Positions 1-10,770 of a stretch of DNA of 64,000 nt are shown here, piece by piece. Both the position numbers and the translations under genes were made by a program. Under the pieces are notes generated by a model, which worked only from the letters and a program-made list of their open reading frames with translations, searched no databases and was not told the origin of the DNA. Every line of letters starts with the position of its first letter. The stretch's first letter is position 1. This DNA is from Bidens hawaiensis (taxonomy: Eukaryota > Streptophyta > Magnoliopsida > Asterales > Asteraceae), in the NCBI GenBank assembly GCA_021521415.1, contig JAIQDT010014650.1, positions 98,411 to 162,410 on the forward strand. The letters are read 5' to 3'.

Positions 1-640
1 ATATATAACGGGTTTCGTAATTTGATTCGCAAGTCACACATTTTGGCTTTACAATCACCATTTTGGCTTGTGATATCAATACATCGTCGAACCGTGTCTC
101 GAATCTTCACGAATCAACCCAATAAAGCCGAAGCCTCTTCGATCAATCACCCTTAAAGGTATGATCCACTAGGGACAACGGTCAAATGAACAAAGCTTGT
201 TATTTCATTTTTAAGTTCAAATTCGTATCCAATTTGTTCGAAGTTCCTCAACTTCTCGAGCGCCTCATAAATAACATAGAAATATCACGCTTTGAACATG
301 GTCCAGCAATGACGAAAACCCGAACAAATTTGACTTTTTCAGTTGTTCAACCCCGAACAATAATTATTTATTGGCCCGAAAATCTAGTTAAAACTTTAAT
401 TGGCTTCTTGCCCAAATAAAACACAACAACCCACATGACATGTCTGGTCCAGGCCATCACATTTAGCCCACAACAATCAAGCTAGCTCATACATAATAAC
501 ATAGATAACATATGGGTTTTGAAAATAAATGCAAAAAAAAATAAAAATTAATAACATGTTGGGCTTGATAACACTTACGCAACCAAGAAACCAAAAAATA
601 ACCTAGCTGCACATTGTTCTGATTTCTACCATAGCTCCGG
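1..640. other. Intergenic; tail of a preceding copy of the repeated block
   Basis: I see no gene here. The first 60 bases (an ATATATAACGGGTTTCGTAA-like stretch) match the sequences at about 10,158 and 47,057, which lie at the right-hand end of the two large paralogous blocks in this window. The window therefore seems to open inside the end of another copy of the same block. The rest is AT-rich and unassigned. Confidence 0.5.
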
Positions 641-680
641 TCACCGGCACCGTACTTTCCGGAAAACCAGATTGATTCTT

Positions 681-752
681 ATGGCACCGAATACAAATTG
701 GGGAAAAAATCATGTAAACTCCTACACCATTAACAGCACCGAACTATAAGAC
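681..752 (+). pseudogene. EBS/SHL-like exon 1, copy A (frameshifted)
   Basis: The start ATG-GCA-CCG-AAT encodes MAPNTN followed by a VNSYTIN stretch, which resembles the N-terminus of plant EBS/SHL BAH-PHD proteins (the family has a DSYTIKGTNKI-like run). The same exon recurs at 11,692, 12,541, 26,870/39,516 and 40,803. In this copy one A is missing near position 742 (GAACTATAA instead of GAAACTATAA), which creates an in-frame stop. The sequence then runs straight into the SIN3-like fragment at 753. It is a fragment of a dead gene; the family call rests on similarity to the longer copies at 40.8 and 57.8 kb. Confidence 0.55.
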
Positions 753-1209
753 GTGTGTATACCATCCTGCATTATCACACGACAAGGAACAGTTGACGAA
801 ATATGTGGCCGTGGTGGTGGTGGTGATGGTGATGGTAATGGCGATGGCGGCAGCAATGCGCAGTGTCTCATAACCAATGACGTGTTGGCATATTTGAAGG
901 AAGTAGAAGATATGTTTCAAGACCAACGGGAGAAATAGGACATGTTTCTTGATGTAATGAAGGATTTTAAAGCTCAAAGGTAAAATCGTATATTTTTTGT
1001 TGGAAGATTGATCATATTGGCCTAATCAGGAACTTCTTTGATGCAGAATTGATACTACATGTGTCATAGCAAGGGTGAAAGAATTGTTTAAAGTGCATAA
1101 TAATCTAATTTTGGGTTCAACACTTTCTTGCCCAAAGGTTATGAAATACCTGTCATCGAGGATGAGGAAAACCCACCAAAGAAATTTGTGGAATCCGAAG
1201 AGGCTATAA

Positions 1210-2107
1210 GGTTGTGTTTGTTTTTGATTAAAACATCTGCAGGAGGGGTGATGTCTGCAGGCGCGCAGACATCACCCATGAAGACTGTTTGTTTTTTTTT
1301 TAAGATAAGATCTGAAATCAGCTTCTTTTATCTTAAAAAAGAAGCTAAAAATTATTGCTTCACACATCTTCACCCTACATGCTCTCCTGCTGCCTCCTCT
1401 CCAACCATCCAAAAACAACAATAAGCATCCCATAAACTCCGGCCAGATATGATTCACCTCCGTCATCGCCTCCGGCAACTTCATCGTCGCAAAAATCCTC
1501 ATCACCCCACCGGAAAACTCAGCACTAGCCTCCGGCACTTCAAACGCAATCTTCCCTTCAACAATTGACGAGTAGGAGCTAATATTATACGTCTTCACCG
1601 TCATCGATCCGTTGGAACCCTTGAACGCGATAAACGATTGAGCCCCCGCCATTCCGGTCCCGATGGGATTAATCGCCCATGCCACCCATCCATTTCGAAT
1701 CCGGTGTACAACGGTGAGGAAAACGGGAGAAAGAGTAGGGTCGCCGGAAATACGCCGTTTGAGACGCCGAACACGTCGCCGTCACGGTTGGAGACGGAGG
1801 AGACGTCTTCTGGCGACGACGAAGACGTTTGTGGCGGTGGTGATTCGAATAGTAACAATGGAGTTTCTTCTACATCGTCTTCTGGAACTCCTTGTACTTC
1901 CCTTTGTTGGTGATATTAATGAATTAATAAATAATTTATTAATTAATGTGTTTGTATTTTCAGTTTATGCAGACAGTGTTAACTTATAAAAACAAACAGT
2001 CTTATTTTTTCAGCTTACAGAGCTTCAGACCACATCTTCAGCTGCAGACATAAAAACAGATGAAATCAGCTTACAGACAGTTTATGTCTGCAAAAACAAA
2101 CAGCACC
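1210..2107. mobile_element. PIF/Harbinger-type element carrying an AIR12 fragment
   Basis: The 898 bp insertion is flanked by TAA on both sides (1207-1209 and 2108-2110). Its ends are inverted: GGTTGTGTTTGTTTTT at the left and, on the other strand, GGTGCTGTTTGTTTTT at the right. A three-base TAA/TTA duplication with GG..TGTTTG termini is the signature of PIF/Harbinger (Tourist) transposons. The paralogous PAH1 exon at 13.07 kb and the one at 42.77 kb lack the insertion, so its limits are exact. It has no transposase and is non-autonomous. Subterminal GTCTGCA repeats occur near both ends. Confidence 0.85.
1437..1691 (-). pseudogene. AIR12-like DOMON domain fragment inside the Harbinger element
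   Basis: The minus strand reads GWVAWAINPIGTGMAGAQ, then TYNISSYSSIVEGKIAFEV, then EFSGGVMRIFATMKLPE. This pattern is typical of AIR12, an auxin-induced, GPI-anchored, cytochrome b561-related protein with a DOMON domain that binds haem in the plant apoplast. Only about 85 residues of the domain are present; the signal peptide, C-terminus and anchor are missing. Upstream in the same orientation (to about 1,858) the reading changes frame and becomes Ser-rich, so the join is not a clean gene end. This is a transduplicated fragment carried by the transposon, not a functional gene. Confidence 0.75.
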
Positions 2108-2168
2108 TAAGTTTTGTAAACAAAATAAAGGCATAGGCGATTTTTATATTTGGTAAAAGAAACAACAA

Positions 2169-3307
2169 TATGCGGATTTCACCTCGGGATCCGTGATAAT
2201 CTTATGCATCACGATAGACGGACTAATTCCCCTCAAGTCTGCTATCGTCCACCCAAGTGTAACCTTATGTTCTTTCAGCACTACCATCATTGCCCTTTCT
2301 TGATCTTCTTCTAAATTTGAAGCTATGATGGCGGGTAACGTATCATTTTCTCCCAAAAACACATATTTGAGGTGTTTTGGGAGTTCCTTCAACTCGACTA
2401 CCGGAGGACTCTCAAGTGAAGGTCTCAATTTGGAGTCAATAATGTCCGGCAGTTTCTCCACCTGTTGAGACAATGGTGGTTTCCCAATACTTGCAGCATA
2501 AACCTCAACTGCTCTTTCCTCTTCCTTTAACTGATGTGAATGCTCTACTGCTGACTTGCAACAAATAACACACTCCTCTGTGGTATCTTCCTCATTTTCA
2601 TGAGGATTCAACCCGTCAATGATTTCAGCTGCGAAGCATTCATCACTCACCAGAGGGTTAGAAACGTTTGAAAAAACATTTAACCGAAGATTTTTATTCC
2701 CAAAAGCCATGTCAACTACCCCGGTTCGACAGTTTATTAAAGCATTCACGGTTGCCAAAAAGGGCCTACCGAGAATCACGTTCGGTTGCCGTTTTGGGTC
2801 AACTGTGACATAGCCTAGAACCAGAAAGTCCACCGGGTAATAAAAGTCCTCGATCATGACAATTACATCAGTAACAATTCCCCTAGGAAGCTTAAGTGTC
2901 AAATCTGCCAACACCACGGTGGTGTCAGCTTTTTTAAGTGGACCAAAATCATATTGGTCATATAAGCTTCCCGAGAGAATACTCACCCCGGCTCCAAGAT
3001 CCAATAACGCCCTCTTCATTTTAAAATCTCCCACTTGAATGGGTATTATTGGCGTTCCCGGGTCTTGTAGCTTGGGTGGGAGGATTCCCGTCAGAACCGA
3101 ACTCACATTAGCCGTTAAATCGACCTGTTTGGGCATCTTATGAGTTCGCTTCTGAGTACACAAGTCCTTCAAATACTTTGCATATGCGGGGACTTGTTTA
3201 ATAGCATCAATGAGGAGTAAATTAATTTTTACTTGTTTAAAAACTTCCCACATTTCCTCCTGTTGTGGGCCCCTCTTTTTTGGTGATGATGTTGCGGGAT
3301 TCACCAA
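2169..3307 (-). pseudogene. Athila-like aspartic protease region, truncated at the RT start
   Basis: The frame continues the gag-pro polyprotein: KRGPQQEEMWEVFKQVKINL, KQVPAYAKYLKDLCT, then the protease core ALLDLGAGVSILSGSLYDQY and VILGRPFLATVNALINCRTG. The active-site triplet reads DLG rather than the usual DSG/DTG, a change common in this lineage. The stop just upstream lies in the run PFP-stop-ALVNP, which looks like a CAA-to-TAA change. The frame ends at GISPSIVMHKI, the usual lead-in to reverse transcriptase. Its last few codons (SAYCCFFYQI) come from the neighbouring SIN3 flank. Confidence 0.8.
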
Positions 3308-3370
3308 CGCTTAAGGAAACGGGACAGTTTTACCCGTGGGCCCCGTCTCCTTGATGGTTGGTGTTTCTTT

Positions 3371-5146
3371 TTATTTTACCGATTTGTTTAAATTTTTATT
3401 AATTAACGTTTTCGGTTTATTTATTTGGATAATCTCCACCTCATCATCACTGTTCCCATTTTCTCCCAAATCTTCCACCATTCCTTCAACAAAGGAGGAT
3501 GGTGGATTTACCTCGTTATCATAAACCTTACCATTCCTAAGGGTACTTACCTGGTTGATGTGGGTATTCTTCCCACTTGTAGAACTGTTATTCTGGTGGC
3601 TAGGATTCTTCAAAGTGTCACTCAGTAATTTGGATGGATTACGCTTTAGGCTTGCTATTTCTTCAGCCAGTTGACTCACTTGTTTATCTCTCGCAGCATT
3701 TTCCTTCTCTTGAAGCTCCAACCTCTGATTCAATGCCTTATTCTGAGTCTCTTGATCTGCCTTCATTTGCTTCAATAACTCTACCACATCCTTAAGTGAT
3801 TCCTCTTTGTTCCCTGAAGAATTCCCTTGCCCCTGCTGATAACTCTTTTGATAATCCTTATTGTAACCCCCAGAATCTCTTTGATTGTGCCCACTCTGAC
3901 CGCTTCCCGAACCATTACCATACTGTTTCTGGTTCGACTGATAACTTGTTTTCTGAGAACTGCCTTGAAAATTCGGGTTCTGTTGTGTGTTCGGGTTTCC
4001 ATAGCTTAAGTTTGGATGATTCCTGAGGCCCGGATGATAAGTATTTGAGTTCATATTATTGTATTTCCTTTCACCCTGCACAAAGTTGACCTCTTCTTCT
4101 TCAATTTCCTCATCTTGCACAACCCCACAACTCGCAACCTCGTGTCCTAATTCACCACAACCTTCACATACCAGATATGTTTTACCCGACTTTCCGGCTC
4201 CTTGTACACCTGCAACCAACAACCTATCCATATTCTTTTCCAGTCTATCCATTCTATCATCTGATCCATGACTTTCAACTGATTTGACCATTGATCTTTT
4301 TGACATCCTGTTCGACTGTGCTTGTCTCTTCGAATTTCTCGCGTGTCTCTCCAAATGTCCACAATCCTCGTTTTCGTCATTTGCAAGGAAAGATCCATTC
4401 GTGGTGGCTTGGAGGTCACGAACATCATCATTTGAGAGACTATCATGGAATGCCTTTATCAATTCCCATAAGGCAATCCCATGATGACAAGTCCTCAACA
4501 ATCGTTTAAACCTTTGGAATGATTCATAGAAAGTTTCACCGATGATCTGCTGAAAGTTTCGAATGTTGTTGCGAGCCTCTGTGGTTCTCTGGGGCGTATA
4601 ATACTCATCTAAAAACTGTTGTGCCAAGTCTCCCCAAGTGAAAATACTAGTTGATGGCAACGAGAGAAACCACTGCTTTTCCGCGTCTTTCAAACTGAAC
4701 TGGAAAACTACCATCTTCACATCTTCCACAGTAAAACCTTGACTCGAGATGAGTGCGCATATCGAGTTGAAATCACTCAAGTGTAAATATGGTTCTTCTG
4801 TAGCCTTTCCATGAAATGTCGGTAATCCCGTTAAACTATTATGCCTTACCGAAAAAGTTCTTCCCCGTCTGACTGGAATGATGATTGGTAGAGGATTCGT
4901 AGCCACTTGTGGAATGAAGTGGCTTTGAACGCCTCTAACTGGCGGTGGAACAAACGCCCTTAGAACTCTATCATCAAAATCATAATACGGCTGTTCATGG
5001 TGTTGTTGCCGTCTCGGTGATCGATTTCTCTGATTTTCTGGGATTACGGTTAGCATTTCTTTGGTTGAACAGATTGCAGTTTCTGTCACGGTTAACGTTC
5101 TGGTTTTGAGGGATTGGTTGTTCTTGGTCATGTGGTTGGTAAACAT
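3371..5146 (-). pseudogene. gag: Athila-like gag polyprotein (degenerate)
   Basis: This 591-codon open frame carries a retrotransposon gag domain (PTFHGKATEEPYLHLSDF, then FSLKDAEKQWFLSLPS and FLDEYYTPQRTTEARNNI) followed by a zinc knuckle CEGCGELGHEVASC (C-x2-C-x4-H-x4-C). Gln/Asn-rich linkers and a coiled region with LKQMKADQETQ follow. In an intact element gag continues in frame into the protease. Here the frame stops at 3371 and a second stop lies just ahead of the protease part, so the polyprotein is split. Gag packages the element RNA into particles in the cytoplasm. Confidence 0.85.
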
Positions 5147-5428
5147 TTGGGTCTCTTCTGTTTCGGTTACTCATGGTTTCTTCTTTTGGTGCTATGAATT
5201 CGGGTATTTGGTTTAGTATGGGTTTCTGAGCTGCTCGGTTTCGTCTTGCTGTTTTCTCGATTTAGGGATCAAACTGGAGCGGCTCTTTCTCACGGGAATA
5301 TCTCGTCTGCATCAACTTGTGAAGTTACCTGCAAAGACACAAACACTAACACCCCGCGTAAAATCAACGAAGAAAAATTAAAAGCAAAAACTAAAAACTA
5401 AGCTAAACTAGCACTTTACGCGTTGATT

Positions 5429-5445
5429 CCCCGGCAACGGCGCCA
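5429..5445 (-). promoter_or_regulatory. Primer binding site, tRNA-Asp type
   Basis: The minus strand reads TGGCGCCGTTGCCGGGG, the complement of the 3' end of plant tRNA-Asp and the typical Athila primer site. It lies a few bases after the inferred LTR end (GATCA at about 5450), which fixes the element's orientation. Confidence 0.85.
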
Positions 5446-6612
5446 TTTTGATCGATGTCGAAAGGTCAATCAAAAATATTTGTAAAATACCTTTACTAGC
5501 TAGGGCAAGTAAGGTGTCGAATCCACAGGGAATCAGTGGAAAGTGCAAGTGGAACTCAATTTCTATTATAAAAATACTTAAAAGTGGACAGACGATGTCA
5601 AGCGGTTTAAATGAGTAGTTTGTAAACAATTATGTGAAAATAACCAAACTCCAGGGTTCGGGTTTCAAAACAAGTTAGGGAATTGACAAACTTCTTTGGA
5701 CGTTTTCATGTTAAAATATGTAAATCAAAAGACTTAACTATTGGTTATGTTGATCGTCAGAACTGAATCCGAAAAATTGACACGGCTTAATGAAAATCTA
5801 ATTGATAATTGGTTTTACTTGTTGAAACACAAAATCAATAATATGGTTAACGATAAACGGGTCAATGACGAAAGAACTTAATCCTAATTGTTGATGACCA
5901 CAAATCAATTAACTGACAAAAGATTAAGTAATCAATTAATAAAAACCGTTGAAGCACAAAATCAAACACAAACAATTGATCAACCGAATGATTGATCAAT
6001 CACAAATCCAAAGTTAAAGTTTAGAATATCAAAACCTAACATGCAACTCAACCCTACACCCGGAGATGGTTATGAAGCCTTTAGCCTTGCATCTTGATCT
6101 TCATGCTCTTGATTATGATGTTGGAGATGGTGTTCATTGATCAATTGTATGATTAGGATGAGTGTTGGTGGTGTAAGATAGCCTCCAAGAAGTCCCACAA
6201 CTGATAATTATTGAATGAATTCGATATTAGGGTTTTTGGGCCTTAAATATGGAAGAAAAATCACCAAAAACCCGTTTTCCGTCAGACCATACCGTAAGCT
6301 ACGGTCTGGCCAGGAGAGACCGCTTTACGGTCTGCTAGGCCAAACATTGTTTCCTTCATAAAATCTTCGTTTCAACTCCGTTTTCCTCCCCGTTTGCGGC
6401 CACGTCTTCATAATTCAATTCTCTATCATCTCATAGATCATTACTTTCATTTCCACTCCATCATGAATGCTCCAAATTAGCTTCTTTAAGCTCCATTAAG
6501 CTCCGCACGCCTGTAAACATAGAACCTATCAAAGTATTTGTGTTCGATACATATAAACAAGTAAAACACACAATATAAAACACTTAAGGCGTGTACTTTT
6601 ACACACACATCA
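5446..6612 (-). repeat. 5' LTR of the Athila-like fragment
   Basis: This roughly 1.16 kb non-coding stretch lies between the primer binding site and the host junction. On the minus strand it would begin TGATGTGTGTG at 6612. The matching 3' LTR is not in the window, so the limits are inferred from the primer site on one side and the paralogous empty site on the other. I see no genes in it. Confidence 0.6.
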
Positions 6613-6614
6613 TA

Positions 6615-7950
6615 TGTAGGGTCTCGTTTTGTATTGTAGTCTTTTGTATTTGCTTAAGATATCCATGATGTATTTTATTTAGCTTGTCGGTTTTTAATGT
6701 ATGTTTGGGTCCGAGGTCATGTATGTTGAGCCCATTGGGCCGATAATAATAAAATGAGGAATATGATACTTCTCCTATAAATAGAAAAGCATATCCATGC
6801 ACTCCATAACCTTTAAAGAAACATTATCTTATCCTCCCATCAAACTCCTCTCTCCCTCTTCTCTTTCCATTTCGGGTAATAACCACACACAAACAAGATC
6901 CGAAACTCGGTTCTCTACTAGTGATTTCCGCTAGCTGGTAGTGAGATTGATCCTAAACTTAGTTGTTTGATCCGTTCATAGGACCTACAATTGGTATTAG
7001 ATCTTTCGGCCCTACTAGTTGTAGTTCTTGGGTCACAACCTATAATTTTGGTCGTGTTTGTGTTTTGAATACTTGTGTTCAAGTGTTAAAGTGGATCTAC
7101 ATGTTTACTTGTTGTAGTTGTGTTTACAAACTTGAAATAAGTGTTACTAAAGTATTCGGGTTTGAAAGAAGTGTGTTCTTATGTTCTTAAAAGTGGTTGG
7201 TTTCATGAAGATTGTGGGGTTAAGCTTGAAAGTTTGTGTTTATAAGATCTAAAAAGTGTTCATTATCACAAATTTACTTGATAGGATCCTAATAAACAAT
7301 CATTCAAAATTTTTTTTGAATAAAGATGGATCTCACAACTTCACATCGGATCAATCCGTGTTGTTAGTTAGCGTAAATCATTAACAACACTCGGATATCG
7401 GATCTTAGTTTGAGAAAGATGAAGTGTTTGATGAAAGAAAGTTTCTTTTATTTCCTAGAGGTGTTATGGAGAAATTAAAGATTCGGTTAGAGGGGTTACT
7501 TTACATTAGAATTCGTCCATCAAAAGAATTAAATTGAAGATTTGGTAAATAATCATGTTTAGGAAGAAAATAACTAAAATTGGTTATCATAATTCAACTT
7601 GCAAAGTAAGAAAACAAATTTGATAAGTGAAATACGTCCATGTTGTAGGTCCCAAAACAACCATGAACGGATTTTGCACTTGATACATATTTTGAGACGT
7701 GTCTGGTAAATCAAACGATCGAACATAAATATAAAGATAAAGATAAGATATAGATGAACGATCTCGTTGTCAGTTAAAAGATTTGAGAAATAAAACAAAG
7801 AGTCGACCCACCCAAGGTGAGCTCCCTTGGGGGGATGATTTACACCTTACAAAACACACACTAAAATGCAAACAATAAAGACATATTTATAGAAAAACAC
7901 ATGCTATCTAAAAAACTTTATCCCCGTTGAAGCAAAATGCGTGCACCTAA
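6615..7950 (+). mobile_element. Copia-like LTR and internal remnant, block 1
   Basis: The sequence begins TGTAGGGTCTCG, has a TATA box (TATAAATA, 6776-6783), ends an LTR with CCTACA at 6989, and is followed by TTGGTATTAGAT. That is a decayed version of TTGGTATCAGAGC, the initiator-tRNA-Met primer site of copia elements. About 950 bp of non-coding internal sequence follow; I see no gag or pol, so it is non-autonomous or a remnant. The same sequence occurs at 42,827-43,870 and 46,748-47,000, so the insertion predates the block duplication. Confidence 0.6.
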
Positions 7951-9179
7951 TGTCACACCCCAACCTAAGGCGGAAATGTCGGGGCGTGAGCTGATTGTTA
8001 CAGCTCACAAGGTTACTATCTTGCAACATTATAAGTTTCATTATCTATTTAATAATTTCAAATAAAACAATTACAGTTAAGTACATCAAGTATAACGAAA
8101 TTACAACAATGATTAATTAAGTTTGTATCCTAAAAAGCATCTCTACGTGATCTTCATCTTCCTAAACAACAAAGCTGATAACCTGCAAATGCGTACAAAA
8201 TATATATATTTGTCAACAACACATGTTGAGTGAGTAGATTCACCAGTTTTGACACAAACAAAATGATAATATATAATGATATAAATAATAGGGTAATAAA
8301 ATAAGCAAAACTGTTATCTATGAGTATAAACAATGAAAGTGTTAAGCAAGTAATGAGTGTCGGTGAAACCATTGCCAATGCGATCGGGCTCCGGCCACTA
8401 CGACGGTCGTATGATCATACTATAATGAGATTATGTTGGACCTCTCCGAATGTGATTCAACTAAGCAAGTAAGCAGATAGCAAGTAATAAACAGTCATTC
8501 AATTGATACACAACACAAAGATCACAGTTTGCGTTTAAGAAATAATAAGATAAATAATTTGATAAATGGTACGCAAGTGCCCCCAAAACGTGAGAAAACG
8601 AGTAAAATATGGGAGTGATTACTCACCTTATTAGTAGAACAAAACACAAGTGAGGATGTAAGAATAATGAACCCTTCGGGATTTACCATCAAGGATTCCT
8701 GATTAACATAATGTTATGAATTAATTAATAATGAGATAACATGTAAAATGAATTTAGGATTTCGATGTGATTTAAGTTATGTTTGTGATTATAATATTAT
8801 GGATTGAACGATTGAACTCTACGGTCATTGTTTTTAATTATTAATTATAAATTTTCCCAATAATTTACCCATGATATAATGTATAGTAAGATGTAAATAA
8901 AAATGTGTTTGAATCTATCAATAAAAATCTATTTAATAAGTTTATTAAATATATTTATATAAAATAAATATAAGCAAGTTTATCTAGACGATCAACTATG
9001 AGAAACGTGAATTAAAGTGTCGGGTTTTAAATAAAAGAATAAGGGTTACTATTAAAATATATTTATAATACATACATATGTAATAGCAATAATAAGTTTA
9101 TAAAAAAAGGCTCAACGACAAGAAGAAAAAGTGAATTTAAAGTGTCGGGGTTAATAGGGTTTATTTAGAACAATATGCT

Positions 9180-9210
<31 letters not shown>

Positions 9211-10099
9211 TAAAAATCTATAACGAGATTATTTTTCAAGAAACGTAAAGGCTTACAGGCGTCAGTTTGATAGAATAATGTCTATTTGATGATCAATATT
9301 AATTTAAAAATAGTTTATAAATCATTAATATGCTTAAAATAGCAAAACAACAAAATAAAGAAGCAAAAGGGGCTGGCCGGGGTTCTATTAGTCTAATTCA
9401 TGTTAGGGTTTACATTAAATATGATAGCGCAAACGGTTTACATAAATCAGTTACCTGATTAAACTTCCAATCGATGATGAACGGCTCGCTTGAAACCAAC
9501 GGCCTAGGAACATATGGGGTTGGTGTTTGCAGAAGGTTACAAATCAATTAAACATAGGGGTAGGTTCGCGAGATTATAAGGATGATGTCTGCTAGATTAA
9601 TTGTATTGTGGTGATGATTACAATGTATAATGAGGACGAGACATAGACGGGTTTCGTTATGTAATCAATTCGTATAATATAAGATCGTGTTTACCTAATT
9701 TACAACGTCGGTGAGTTCGTTATAACCATATATACGATTTGCAATAATCAATTACGCGTTTAAATGCGAGGATTAAGCAACAAGATATTATACGGGTCAA
9801 TTGGATATGGGCAAACGGTCTGGGTAATTGGGTTGGATCCAGATAATTGAATTATAAATGTTAATATATAATGTTTACATTTTAGTCCCTGAAGATTGAA
9901 GGTGGAAATATAAAGTGTTCATTGTTTTAGCTTGGGTACTTTTTGCCAAAATTTGAAAGTTATGCATATATGTGTTATATAAACAATAATATTATAACAA
10001 TTAGATTACTCGATAGACGTGAAAATTTTAAATGATAAAAATTTTCCGAACATATAAACGGGTCGGGTAATATAAACTTGGAAAAACCAAGTTGTTACA
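7951..10099. mobile_element. Solo LTR 1 (2,149 bp), TSD CCTAA
   Basis: The element begins TGTCACACCCCAACC and ends GTTGTTACA, with CCTAA on both sides (7946-7950 and 10100-10104). The paralogous site at about 46,995 has no insertion (GTGCACCGAAGATCTCG), so this is a clean insertion with a perfect 5 bp target duplication and TG..CA ends. There is no coding region or second LTR, so it is a solo LTR left by recombination between two LTRs. The TGTCACACCCC start is common in plant chromovirus-type Ty3 LTRs, but lineage is not proven. The LTR relics ending at 21,992 and 51,728 belong to the same family in opposite orientation. Confidence 0.85.
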
Positions 10100-10104
10100 C
10101 CTAA

Positions 10105-10770
10105 GATCTCGTCTCGTATCTGAATTTCTCGCCCACATTAATTATTAACGTGACCATTAATATATAACCGGTTTCGTAATTTGATATCTCAAGTCATAAC
10201 TCTTTGGCCTTACACATGTTCATACTTTAATGAATAATATAAAACAAACACATTTTGAAGGACTCTGGCTAATCAATAGAAGTGTCAGCCAAGTTTATTC
10301 GTTACGCGATGTGCGACCCAAATGGGCGTCACGTGTTCTTGAGCATCGTCAGGAAACTAAATGAAAAAGGTAGAAAACCTAACACTGTTGCGTCTCGTGA
10401 AAAGGAAAAAGGAATCCATTGACGACGCGCAAGGATGGAAAAGTCAGAAATTTTAGTTTTAACACTTAGCACTTCAATTTTTACTAAATCAAATTTGACT
10501 ATAAAACTCATGAAACAAGATTTGTGGTCGACTTTAGAACATATATAAATTAAAAGAGGGTCCGAAAATTTAAAGTGGATTGGTTTTTAAAATTGACGAA
10601 TGTTATACCCTATACAAGATGTGAAACCCTTGTACTAACATTTTAATGTTTGAGTCTATCCTCCCCGTATAGACCTATACTAGGCTATAGAAGGTGTTTA
10701 GGGTCTATATGCTTCATATAGATCCATAAAGGACGTATAGAGGGTGTTAGTATAAATTGTTATAAGCTAT
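10105..10770. other. Block-1 tail and unassigned DNA
   Basis: From 10,105 to about 10,293 the sequence continues the block flank and matches 46,998-47,190. From there the two blocks diverge: block 1 carries roughly 8.5 kb (to about 18,755) that is absent from block 2. The rest of this stretch holds nothing I can identify. Confidence 0.5.

Larger units (their letters stand above)
753..2130 (+). pseudogene. SIN3-like PAH1 fragment, copy A (nonsense, MITE insertion)
   Basis: Exon 1 (753-979) encodes a Gly/Asp-rich start and then a [18 protein letters not shown] run, the first half of the paired amphipathic helix 1 domain of SIN3 corepressors, a histone deacetylase scaffold. Exon 2 (from 1047) encodes [20 protein letters not shown] and PKGYEI, the second PAH1 helix and its usual end. 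Damage is clear: a TAG stop replaces the tyrosine codon after QREK at about 936-938; an 898 bp Harbinger element splits exon 2 at 1210-2107; and the donor after exon 2 reads GC where the copy at 13.09 kb has GT. Only one of the several PAH domains of a full SIN3 protein (over 1,000 residues) is present. Confidence 0.8.
2169..6612 (-). mobile_element. Truncated Athila-like Ty3/gypsy retrotransposon (5' LTR-gag-pro)
   Basis: On the minus strand the order is LTR (about 6612-5446), primer binding site, gag, protease, then an abrupt end at the start of reverse transcriptase. The rest of pol and the 3' LTR are missing. The host sequence TATG lies at both junctions (2169 and 6613), and the paralogous block at 42.82 kb runs directly from the SIN3 fragment into the copia-like LTR without this piece. 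The insertion lies exactly on that SIN3/copia border. Athila lineage is inferred from the tRNA-Asp primer site and the gag style. Confidence 0.8.

Noticed and set aside
681..1240. A working EBS-SIN3 fusion gene in block 1
   Set aside because: There is a frameshift in exon 1, a TAG in PAH1, a transposon in exon 2 and a lost donor.
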